In this document: positions 54,982-64,000 of the stretch, piece after piece
Numbering within the stretch: the first letter of the stretch is position 1
How the letters are laid out: each line of letters begins with the position of its first letter
Assembly (NCBI GenBank): GCA_017354895.1
Contig: CP071499.1
Span: 2,790,001 to 2,854,000 of the forward strand
Reading direction: 5' to 3'
Length of the DNA: 64,000 nucleotides
DNA from: Podospora comata
Taxonomy: Eukaryota; Ascomycota; Sordariomycetes; Sordariales; Podosporaceae
Translations under genes and position numbers: made by a program
Notes under the pieces: model-generated
Told to the model about the DNA's origin: nothing
The model's input: only the letters and a program-made list of their open reading frames with translations
Database searches by the model: none

Positions 54982-55491
54982 CTTCTCGGTGGTTTGTGGT
55001 TGCCAATGAGGCAACTATACTGTGGGAGACTTGAAGGGAAGAAAACAATGAGAAACTGAAGCTCTACCCAAGTCAAAAGAATATAAAAAGCCGACCTCGC
55101 TCGCCTCGTCTCTTTCAATGACACCCCCCGAGAGCGCCGTTGCGGCTTGTAGACCGAGGTGGGGCAACAGTCAATGGCGCAATCAAGCGCTAAACCCGCC
55201 TGAAAGGTTAAGCTACGTAAGGGACCTCCCGCCATTGCCGGCCGGCAATTTTTGGCCAGTGTCAAATCCTTGCCACATCTTCAGAGTCGCGGTTCCACTG
55301 TATTTTGTTCGCGGTGCACAGTGACGAACGAAGCCTTTCAAGTTCAACGTAAATGCCATCAACCTAGTTCCTCACAGCACTACCTCTTGTCGGATATACC
55401 ACAAATCTGATATCATTCTCCATGGCTCGAATTGCTCCAAAGCATCATTATTATTAAAAATCCAGCCGCTTGAAGGCTTCATCGCCCAAAA
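54982..55491. promoter_or_regulatory. Divergent promoter region, cysteine synthase-like / SWC2
   Basis: 510 bp between start codons. A GC-rich block with a GCCGGCCGGCAA inverted repeat lies near 55237-55250. The SWC2 leader is A/T-richer. No coding sequence. Confidence 0.45.
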
Positions 55492-58368
55492 ATGACCCCC
55501 CCAACCCCCCTCCCCGACGAGACCACCTCCACCAAACCCTCCACCCCAGTCCTCGATTCTTTATCCTCATCAGACTCCGACTCCGACTCCGACATCGACG
55601 CCACCTCCGTCAAGAAACCATCCCTCCAACAACAACAAACAGAATGGCTCGCCACCTCCCGCACCAAGCGCTCCACAGCCGGCAACCGCATGAAAGCCCT
55701 CCTCGCAAACGAAGCCCCCCTCCTCACCACAACCACAACCTCGACCGACGCCGACGCCGACGACCTCGAACTCTTGTTCGCCGAAGATGAAGACGACGCC
55801 GGCTTCACCCCCGAAGCCAAAGACGACGCGTCCGACGTCCAAATGGATAGCTCCTCGGACGAAGAAGACAACGATGCCGCCAACGCCGACGAGGACGAAG
55901 GTGAGAAAGAGCTGGAGAGACAAGCCAGAGAAAAGAGAGCGGCTCAGCGGAAGAGGAAAACTCAAGAGGCTATCCCGGCCAAGTTTCGCAAAAAGGTTAG
56001 GATAGAGCCGCCGGGGAGCTCAAACGCGGGGAGCACGGTTGCCAGCCCGGCGCCGAAGCCGCCGAGGCCGAAGAAGAAGAGTGAGAGGGCTAGTTGGTTA
56101 CCTACGCTGGCTGATATGCCTACCAGAGCGTCGGAGCGGTCGACGACGAGGATGAGCAAGCAGCAGCTGCATGAGAAGATGGTGACGGATGAGATTAGGA
56201 GGAGGAAGCAGATTGAGAGGATGGAGAAGAAGGCCAAGTTGCTGGAGGCGATGAAGAAGCCGCCTATGACGCAGGCGGAGAGGTTGGCTGAGGCGGCCAA
56301 GGTGGAGAAGAGGAATGCGAGGAGTTTGAATCGGTGGGAGGAGGCGGAGAAGCAGAGGGAGGAGGAGAGGCTGAAGAAGATTGCGGCGTTGAATAGTCGG
56401 AAGCTGGATGGGCCGGTGGTGACTTTTTGGAGTGGGATTCAGGAGTTGAGTGAGGGGCAGGGGAAGCATGTAGGGAACTTGGTGTCGATGGAGGAGAGGG
56501 CGCCGAGGAAGAAGAGGCAGAGTGCGGCGGCGGTGTTGGCTGCGAAGGAGATGGGGGTTGGTGAGGAGCCGGGGACGCCGACGACGACGCCGGTGGAGGG
56601 GGAGAAGATGAAGGTGGGTGGGAAGGAGGAGGGGGTCAAGGCTGAAAAGGTTGATGCGAAGATGTTGGCTGGCACTGTTCCAACAGAGACGCCAAACGCT
56701 GGGACGACAGCTGCTCCGGTGAATTCACCTGCTGTGCCGGTAGCGACATCAACATCGGCAACACAGGGGCCAGTCTTCGCTCCAACCACGGAACCACCAG
56801 TGTCTGTTCCAGCAACGCAACCACCATCTACTGCCCCAATTTCGGCACCAGCAGCACCTCTCCCAACCCCGCTGGCAAGCCCAGCACCGGCTGTCTCTGC
56901 TCCAGCTTCAACGCCCACACCTCCAGCAGTAGCAATGCCCGCACCACCGCCACCCGTCGCAGCACCAGCGCCGGTTCCTGCTTTGGGGACATTCCAACCG
57001 CCAGTTCCTTCACCACCACCACCACCACCCGCCCAAATACCCACGGCTCCCTCGGCACCACCGTCAGGTCCAGTCTTTGCGCCTCCACTTCCACCAACAA
57101 CCTCAGTATCACCACCCAAGGGGCCGGCAGCACCGGTACTATCAATGACACCTCCAACAGCCCCCTCAATGGCACCACCGCCGATACCACCACCACCAGA
57201 GGCGAGACCGCCCACATCAGGGGTTCTTGCTGCCCCTATTCTCGCACCACCACCTGGCCCAATGCTTGGAGCCCAGATGCCAATGTTGGGGTTTCCTCCG
57301 TCAGGCGGGAAATCCAATGTCCTCGCTCTGCCCAATACATCACATACCCCATCACCACTCTCCATGCCGCTTTCTGCTCCGGCTGTTTCTGCACCAGCGC
57401 TGCCCATATTATCTACCCCAACTATGTCCGCCCCTGTACCACCAACTGTACCAAAACTGAACATTCCCGCTCCTCCTAGTCCGTCAACTCCTGCTCAGCA
57501 GAAGTCGGCGCCAGCTCAGACGCCGGTATCAGCAACACCTGTCTCGGCGACACCAATATCAGCAGCCCCAGTCTCGGCAACCCCAACAACAGCCAAACAG
57601 CCCGACACACCCCAATCAGCTCTCCCCCAGTCCGCCGCCACCAACCCAGAACCACCAGCTCAAGACCAGCAACCACAGGGCAAAGTCACCAGAAGCTGCA
57701 TCATCCTCCAAAACTTTGACGACGCCGCCATCAAGGACAAGCAGATCCAGAACCAGATCTTGTTTGGTAGGAAGATGAACCGGCTGGCCAAGCCGGCGCA
57801 CCCGCCGCTGTGTGTCATTACCAACCATCCTGCCCGATACCGAGACCCAAAGACGGGGTTGCATTACTATAATAGTTATGCGTACAAGGAGATTCAGAGG
57901 GTGAGCAGAGGGGATTACAAGTGGAGCTCGCTGCTGGGGAGTTATGTGGGGAGGGGATGGGGAGAGTTTGCGGCGAAGGGGGTGCCGGAGAGGTTTACGG
58001 ATCCGAGCAGGCCGAGCGGGATTGTTGCTGGGGGGGAGAAGCCGGAGGAGGTGGGGGTGGTGGAGGCGAGGTTGGTGCCTATTGAGGGGGCGGAGCCGGT
58101 GGTGAAGATGGAGGGAGGGGGGGGGCAGCAGGGTGTTGTTGTGCCTGCTGCTGCTCCGGTTGTGATGCCTTCTTCTCCTGGGCCGGTTGCAACGCCTGCA
58201 GGTGGTGGTTCTGCGCCCGCTGCTCCAGCTGGAGTGGTGATGAACCCTCCTCCTTGTCCTCGTCCTCCAATTGTGTCACCAGTAGTAGTTGATGCCCCTC
58301 CTGCTGTCCCGGAGGTCGGTATGGCTGCTGACCAGAATAACCACCACCAGCCTGTGCAAACGCAGTAG
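55492..58368 (+). CDS. SWC2: SWR1-complex subunit Swc2/VPS72 (YL1 family)
   Basis: Single exon, 958 residues. The YL1 N-terminal part includes TEWLATSRTKRSTAGNRMKA (about 48-67), then an acidic, histone-binding stretch (about 85-145, Asp/Glu-rich), and a basic coiled region (about 200-310). The YL1_C domain lies at about 755-830 with QILFGRKMNRLAKPAHPPLC, NHPARYRDPKTGLHYYN and WSSLLGSYVG. The protein binds H2A.Z-H2B and guides SWR1 to nucleosome-free regions. Oddity: a Pro/Ala-rich low-complexity insert of about 320 residues (about 400-735) separates the basic region from YL1_C, so the protein is longer than usual. A second disordered tail follows YL1_C. Confidence 0.9.
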   Translation: MTPPTPLPDETTSTKPSTPVLDSLSSSDSDSDSDIDATSVKKPSLQQQQTEWLATSRTKRSTAGNRMKALLANEAPLLTTTTTSTDADADDLELLFAEDEDDAGFTPEAKDDASDVQMDSSSDEEDNDAANADEDEGEKELERQAREKRAAQRKRKTQEAIPAKFRKKVRIEPPGSSNAGSTVASPAPKPPRPKKKSERASWLPTLADMPTRASERSTTRMSKQQLHEKMVTDEIRRRKQIERMEKKAKLLEAMKKPPMTQAERLAEAAKVEKRNARSLNRWEEAEKQREEERLKKIAALNSRKLDGPVVTFWSGIQELSEGQGKHVGNLVSMEERAPRKKRQSAAAVLAAKEMGVGEEPGTPTTTPVEGEKMKVGGKEEGVKAEKVDAKMLAGTVPTETPNAGTTAAPVNSPAVPVATSTSATQGPVFAPTTEPPVSVPATQPPSTAPISAPAAPLPTPLASPAPAVSAPASTPTPPAVAMPAPPPPVAAPAPVPALGTFQPPVPSPPPPPPAQIPTAPSAPPSGPVFAPPLPPTTSVSPPKGPAAPVLSMTPPTAPSMAPPPIPPPPEARPPTSGVLAAPILAPPPGPMLGAQMPMLGFPPSGGKSNVLALPNTSHTPSPLSMPLSAPAVSAPALPILSTPTMSAPVPPTVPKLNIPAPPSPSTPAQQKSAPAQTPVSATPVSATPISAAPVSATPTTAKQPDTPQSALPQSAATNPEPPAQDQQPQGKVTRSCIILQNFDDAAIKDKQIQNQILFGRKMNRLAKPAHPPLCVITNHPARYRDPKTGLHYYNSYAYKEIQRVSRGDYKWSSLLGSYVGRGWGEFAAKGVPERFTDPSRPSGIVAGGEKPEEVGVVEARLVPIEGAEPVVKMEGGGGQQGVVVPAAAPVVMPSSPGPVATPAGGGSAPAAPAGVVMNPPPCPRPPIVSPVVVDAPPAVPEVGMAADQNNHHQPVQTQ

Positions 58369-59110
58369 GATGTGGTTTTTGTGCAGGCTAGGTTTGTGGT
58401 GGGGTATCTGGAGAGGCAGGAAGAGGAGACAGGTATATAAACAAGGAGGAGGGTAGAAAGAGGGAGGGATATATGTTAGGAGGGTGAGGGAAAAGTTGCT
58501 ATGATGAGAGAAGAAAAAGAATAATGGGTGGTTGGTTGGTTGGTTGGTTGTATACCTAACCATGGATGTTGGAAGAGTATTTGAACAAGCATTGTTTATG
58601 GGCTTTTTCGGCTGCGTTAGTTAGTCAAAGTTGGGACAGTTTAGATATGTTATTTAGGTAGGTGGGTATGTATATTATATAGCTCGAGGCAGAAGCAAGG
58701 AGGTTTTCAGAAACGGGTGTCTTTTGATGTTGACGAGAAACGGGTTATAATGGGTAGATACCGAGTCAAGAACAATCCGGTACAACGTTTGAAAAGAGTT
58801 GGTTGTTTATTTGGTGATTAGTTTTGATTTTTGCGGGGCTGGGATGGTTGGTTAAAGAGAATATGTGTTGTTGCACTTGGGTTTGAACAGTGAGTTTGAT
58901 AAATGTTGGGCAGGTATGCGACGTTGTAGGATGAATATTGGTTATGATGATGATGATGATGACAAGGAAAAGAAAACATAATAAACCAGCAGTGATGTTG
59001 GCATAACAGCGGAAGCAAACTGTTCAATTACGTAGTTTGAATCTATTATCTTTTAGACCAGCTCAAGATTGCCCGCCGTTTTACTCGTCAAGTTTTTATT
59101 TTTTATCTGT
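58369..59110. other. Convergent intergenic region, SWC2 / VMA22
   Basis: 742 bp of mainly 3' UTR sequence. A GGTT microsatellite sits at 58530-58550 and an ATG triplet run near 58945-58962. No gene. Confidence 0.45.
58530..58550. repeat. GGTT tetranucleotide microsatellite
   Basis: Five copies of GGTT on the plus strand. Confidence 0.85.
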
Positions 59111-59851
59111 TTACTTTACACGTTTAAGTTGATAGTCGCTTATACCTCCACAGCGGCCTCTGTTTTGATCTTTTTGTTGTTTGGACTCTTCCTTCTCGGC
59201 CTTGGTCCTCTTCTTTCTCTCACGTCTCACTTCAACTTCGAGGGCTTTCATCTGCTCGCTGAGGGTTGCTAGTTTGGGGATGATATCCTCGACGGCGGTT
59301 TTGGCGTCTGCTTGGGCGAGGCGGAGGGGGAGGGGGGTTAGGATGCCGAACCAGTGGAGGGGGTTAGTGGAGTTCTTGTGTTTTGATGTTGGGGTTGGTT
59401 GCGAATCATCCCTTTTTGACTCTGCTTCGTCTCTGGCCTTGCCATCACCAGCTTCATCTTTGGGCGGTGGATGTGATGACGATGGGTTGCTGTTGTTGGC
59501 ATGCTGTGTTGATCCTGGCCCGTCCTGAGTTTGGGGTTGCTCTTTGGTGTTGTCGTTGGGTTTTGGCTTCTCTGATGGTTTATCATTGGTGACTAGTGGT
59601 CTTACAAGGCTGAACTCGGGTGTGTTGGTTTCGGAAGAGATGGTGATATCGAGATGGGAGGTGGATTGCATTCGCTCATCGTAGTAGTCTTGGCCGTAGT
59701 GTCTCACGCCGGGTTGGGCGGAAAAGTTGGCGCGGGCGAGGTGCTGGTAGAGGGATGACTGGAGGTTGTTAAGGGTGGTGCGGAGGGTGGTGTATTCGTT
59801 GAGGAGGAGGAGGTATTGTTGGAGGAGGGAGTCGATTTTGTCGGTAGACAT
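59111..59851 (-). CDS. VMA22: V-ATPase assembly factor Vma22 / CCDC115-like
   Basis: Single exon, 246 residues, ATG at 59851 (the frame stays open upstream but the leader is not protein-like). The N-terminal helix pair KIDSLLQQYLLLLNEYTTL (about 5-23) is a coiled coil. A disordered Pro/Ser/Asp linker of about 100 residues follows, then the conserved C-terminal block NPLHWFGILTPLPLRLAQAD and a closing coiled coil (about 185-215). That DPLxWFGIL-type motif is the hallmark of Vma22 and CCDC115, an ER factor that, with Vma12 and Vma21, assembles the membrane sector of the vacuolar proton pump. Longer than yeast Vma22 because of the linker. Confidence 0.85.
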   Translation of the reverse strand: MSTDKIDSLLQQYLLLLNEYTTLRTTLNNLQSSLYQHLARANFSAQPGVRHYGQDYYDERMQSTSHLDITISSETNTPEFSLVRPLVTNDKPSEKPKPNDNTKEQPQTQDGPGSTQHANNSNPSSSHPPPKDEAGDGKARDEAESKRDDSQPTPTSKHKNSTNPLHWFGILTPLPLRLAQADAKTAVEDIIPKLATLSEQMKALEVEVRRERKKRTKAEKEESKQQKDQNRGRCGGISDYQLKRVK

Positions 59852-61185
59852 CTTGGTTGAAGTTGGAGATGTGTGGTGTTGGCGAGTGAGTAAGTGAGCT
59901 TGAAGTGAGCTGATACGGTGCGAGATGTTGGAAAGACCAAACGCCCCACTTTCCACCATTTAATCGTTTATTCCGCGATAAGCACGGCTCCGTCTCAGCT
60001 TCATCAACTTGGATAGTGCTCCGAGGCAGCTGATGGGTGTTTGCTGTCTCATGTATAACAAGTAATTACACGCAGGACCTACTCCAACTGCAGGACCCTT
60101 GCCAAGGTGGACTGTGAATGCCTCTACTGCAGACCTTTTATGCAATGGAAGCAGTTGTACCACTGAAGACATGCATTCTTCAAGCTACGGAGGCCATAAC
60201 CCTGGTGCCGCGGCCAGGCGTCCGCCGTGCAACTGGTCCCCCCCTTCTTGAGTGAGCTGGCATCTGATGAGACTGCTGCCTCTCTGATAGGACAGGACTG
60301 CACAAACACGCCTGTTCATAAAAATGATGTGCTTTTTCTCTCCCACTTCTTCCACTTTCCCACTTCTCCCACTTCTCCCACTTCTCCCACTTCTCCCACT
60401 CTTGTGCTCCCAGTCCTATCTCCTCTCTTGCCATGAAAGAGGCAAGTGGATGCGAAGAGCTATCGCTGCCCTGGCTCTCAAGAGGCGTATCGAATTACAG
60501 CGAGGCGTAACTGTGCTAAGTGCTGATAGTAGGACTTTAGCGCGGGTGATAGTACTGCGCTAGTAATAATACGGTGTTCGGTTACCACTCCCCCACAGGC
60601 AGCGGACGACCTAAACAAGGAACTCGCCCACTGATCACTCCTATGCTCGTGCTTCCTTCACGGCCTGTAATCTTACGAGGTTGCTGGCCTGGCTGCATAA
60701 CAAAACCACCATCCCCCCCTTCGGTATCCGTAAATTCAATTGTCGTCTCTTCCCCCCCCCAAGAAACCCAATTGCCCATCTTGCTCCACGCTGTGTCCCG
60801 CCTTCGTTCAGTCCAAGTCGTCGTCTTTCTTTGTCCGTGCAGGAGTCAGTCACCCGTCGACAGCCGCATACCACACACCGACGAATTACTTTCAGACCTC
60901 ACACACCTCGTCATCGCCCGCTGCCCGCTGCCCACTGCCACCACCACACCCCATTTGACCTTCCCGCTTTTCCCCCCCATCGCATCCCTTCCCGACTCCA
61001 CATCGGTCCCTTTCGCACCCTCGAATTGCATTTGCCAGGTCCATTCCCTTTGAGCTGTTCAGTCGCGCGATAAGGGGAGAGCTGCTGTTGGACGCAAGGC
61101 TTCTGAACGAGAGGCGGTCGACGATAGAGCCCTGTGATCAAACAGCCCGGCAAGACAAACCGAGAGCCCTGTGCCATCCGTCAAA
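59852..61185. other. 1.3-kb divergent region, VMA22 / CDC42
   Basis: No supported gene. It contains a 9-bp minisatellite at about 60343-60402 and a very C/T-rich leader (about 60700-61060) before CDC42. A 159-codon plus-strand ORF (60574-61053) within that leader is Pro/Ser/Leu-rich and probably a composition artefact. Confidence 0.4.
60343..60402. repeat. 9-bp minisatellite (CACTTCTCC), about 6 copies
   Basis: Direct copies of CACTTCTCC; the first copies are imperfect and the central four are exact. Confidence 0.9.
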
Positions 61186-62235
<1,050 letters not shown>

Positions 62236-63562
62236 GTCACGAGTTTGAATATATCTTGTTGTCTAGTCAAAATACCACCCAGGGTGGAAAGCAGCGTCAA
62301 AGTTGGAAGAGCGAATCTGGACATTGATTTAACCCAGCCCTGTCTTCAGCAAACCAAATAGACCTCTGGCAGGTTGGGGGATTTCTAGAGATCAATGCAC
62401 CATAGAGCGGCAACGCTACAGGCCTGGGATTTAGCATCATCATTATCGTCATCACACACACACACACACACCGATACCTACGCACCACTATTCTCATCCC
62501 CCTCTCTACCTTGAACGGCAGCCTCGATCTTCAACGACGAACTATGCGCCAACGCCGTCCTTAGCTGCTTGGGTCCGGGACAGGCACGGGTAATTTCTGG
62601 TATGGGAGATGCCCTCTCCGAAGCTGGGAACGAAGTGGTCAGGCTGGAACAGAGTTTCATTTTCTTCTACGGAATTTCCTCCCCCTCTTCCAAACCCAGT
62701 CGAACAACTTCTTGGTATCTCTTCCACGGCCTGTTTAGCACATTTCTTCCTTCTTGATTCTATCCCCCTTCCCCTCCCCTTGTTGCTGCGCGGGTGGGCC
62801 ATCGTGTAAGGCACCTGCTCCGAGAATACAGGAAGCTTTCGATAGGACAGTTTGGCGATTGGAGTGCAATTGAATCAAAGTTTACCATCTTTTTTTTTTG
62901 TTTTGTTTACTTGTGCTGATTTTTTGATAACTCGGGGTATTGGAGAGCTACACTTGATTCTGACTGATTGATATCCGGGTCATGGATGTGTAACAGGTCT
63001 GAGCAAAAGTCTCCGCTGGTTTGTCTGCAAATCGGACGAGGGGTCTGATCGAGTTCTGAGATGAACACGGGGAGAGAATCACCCGAACTCGACAAACCAG
63101 GGAGAAATATCCTTTGGGTGCAGCTGCCAAAGAGTCGTAGTGTAGGACCGAGGTTGGTCTTATCTACAAAGAGGGCTTGGTATTTACTTCAAGGTTCACC
63201 GCCCTGACTCAATCCAGGAGGTGTCTTGTCTGTTTCTCACCCCTGGGGGCGAAGTTGATAAGGAAACGTGTTACAGGTGAATCATGTGAAACTTGATCTT
63301 ATCTTTTACAGGTTGTGGTTTTTGAGGGTTGCTTTGATAACAGATAGCTCTACCGACCACGGAAGGTGCGCGCCGTTGAGTCATTGGGGTTTTTTTTCCC
63401 TTGTGTGAGGGGTCTGGTCCCGTTCAATCGACAAGTGGTGCCCCGCCATACGCTTTTCTTCACCCCCACCATCTCCTTCTCCCTCTTCTTTTCTTTTCCC
63501 CCAACCACAAAAAGACACACACAGACATTACATACCTATCGTGACCACCAGCAGCCGCAATC
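62236..63562. other. Intergenic, CDC42 3' to AsnRS 5'
   Basis: 1.3 kb with a CA repeat (about 62454-62470) and a T-run near 62891. No gene supported. The last 150 bases are the C/T-rich leader of the synthetase gene. Confidence 0.4.
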
Positions 63563-64000
63563 ATGGCCGCGACCCAAGATCTCGCCGACCGCACCGCTGC
63601 CCAAAAGGTGTACATCGACCCCGCCTCGGGCAAAGACGACGCCTCGGCCGACGGCACCGAGGCCAAGCCCTTCCAGTCGCTGTATCACGCCCTCATCACC
63701 CACCTCGAGACCACCCCCGCGCCCACGTATCTGACGCTCGTCAAGAAGGAGGACGCTGCCACCTCGTGGGAGGAACCCGCCAAGTCTGCGCTCAAAAAGG
63801 CCGTCGGCCGCGTGGACGCGTACAAGAAGAAGCTGGCCAAGGAGAAGGACGCCGCGAGGAAGGAGGAGGAGGAGCGGCTGCAGAGGTTGAAGAACCTGGA
63901 GGACAGCAAGAAGATCGTCCTCAAGCAGGACGAGTCGCTCCCCAAGGCGGAGAGGATCAAGCTGAGCCAGAAGGACGAGGGGCTGATTGGGAAGAGGGTC
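63563..64000 (+). CDS. DED81: Asparaginyl-tRNA synthetase, cytosolic (5' part, cut by window end)
   Basis: Only the first 146 codons are in the window, frame open to the edge. The visible part is the eukaryote-specific N-terminal appendage of AsnRS: KVYIDPASGKDDASADGTEA, then KPFQSLYHALI, a Lys/Glu-rich helical linker (about 90-120), and the sequence KKIVLKQDESLPKAERIKL before the anticodon-binding OB fold, which lies beyond the edge. The class II catalytic core is not visible, so the call rests on this N-terminal region. It charges tRNA-Asn in the cytosol. Start context AATCATGGCC is good. Confidence 0.82.
   Translation, partial: MAATQDLADRTAAQKVYIDPASGKDDASADGTEAKPFQSLYHALITHLETTPAPTYLTLVKKEDAATSWEEPAKSALKKAVGRVDAYKKKLAKEKDAARKEEEERLQRLKNLEDSKKIVLKQDESLPKAERIKLSQKDEGLIGKRV

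Noticed and set aside
55492-58368. Convergent minus-strand ORFs inside SWC2 (for example 56439-57464, Gly/Ala-rich)
   Set aside because: They mirror the Pro/Ala-rich codons of the true gene; shadows of a biased sequence.
60574-61053. 159-codon ORF upstream of CDC42
   Set aside because: Lies in the C/T-rich leader; the Pro/Ser/Leu-rich translation is what such DNA gives in any frame.

Overview
The window looks like nuclear DNA of a filamentous ascomycete (Pezizomycotina). It is probably a member of the Sordariales: the G-protein gamma, Cdc42, PP1 and Pfs2 proteins closely match my memory of Neurospora/Podospora-type sequences. Genes are dense and mostly intron-poor. Introns are short (46-100 nt is typical) with GTRNGT donors, CTNAC branch sites and YAG acceptors. 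UTR regions are pyrimidine-rich, and two of the three tRNA genes carry introns. I see no intact or recognisable transposon, no rRNA and no CRISPR array. Family assignments come from motifs and recall; no search was run.

Layout. 0.4-5.9 kb: Yta7/ATAD2-type chromatin AAA-ATPase. 7-11.4 kb: an accessory island of three small unrecognised minus-strand genes, with a 16-bp minisatellite and a 115-bp tandem duplication. 11.9-21.7 kb: PEX8 (ends in SKL), a TMEM170-like membrane protein, isoprenylcysteine methyltransferase (Ste14), a DGAT1-type acyltransferase and the polyadenylation factor Pfs2. 22.3-23.7 kb: another orphan coiled-coil gene and a weak small ORF. 25.7-26.9 kb: PP1 catalytic subunit, with 4.3 kb of apparently gene-free DNA upstream. 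31.2 kb: tRNA-His. 32.2-35.1 kb: RPB6 and TFIIIA from a shared divergent promoter. 35.6-38.3 kb: Rdx/SelW-like protein and G-gamma. 39.8-43.3 kb: eIF3a. 47-48.8 kb: two-WSC-domain surface protein. 49.2-50.8 kb: second tRNA-His and a tRNA-Gly. 51.3-53.7 kb: divergent mitochondrial pair (bL19m and a mitochondrial protein). 53.8-58.4 kb: mitochondrial cysteine synthase-like enzyme and SWC2/VPS72. 59.1-64 kb: VMA22, CDC42 and the 5' end of cytosolic asparaginyl-tRNA synthetase.

Themes. Most of the window is conserved housekeeping in head-to-head or tail-to-tail pairs. Ste14 and two possible prenylated clients (G-gamma ending CVVM, Cdc42 ending CQIL) are all present. RPB6 with TFIIIA, and bL19m with its mitochondrial neighbour, are divergent pairs whose products plausibly work in the same process. 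Novelty is concentrated in the orphan island and its relative at 22.3 kb, in a 99-residue N-terminal extension of G-gamma, and in a perfect 5' splice site embedded in the codons of the PEX8 peroxisomal targeting signal.
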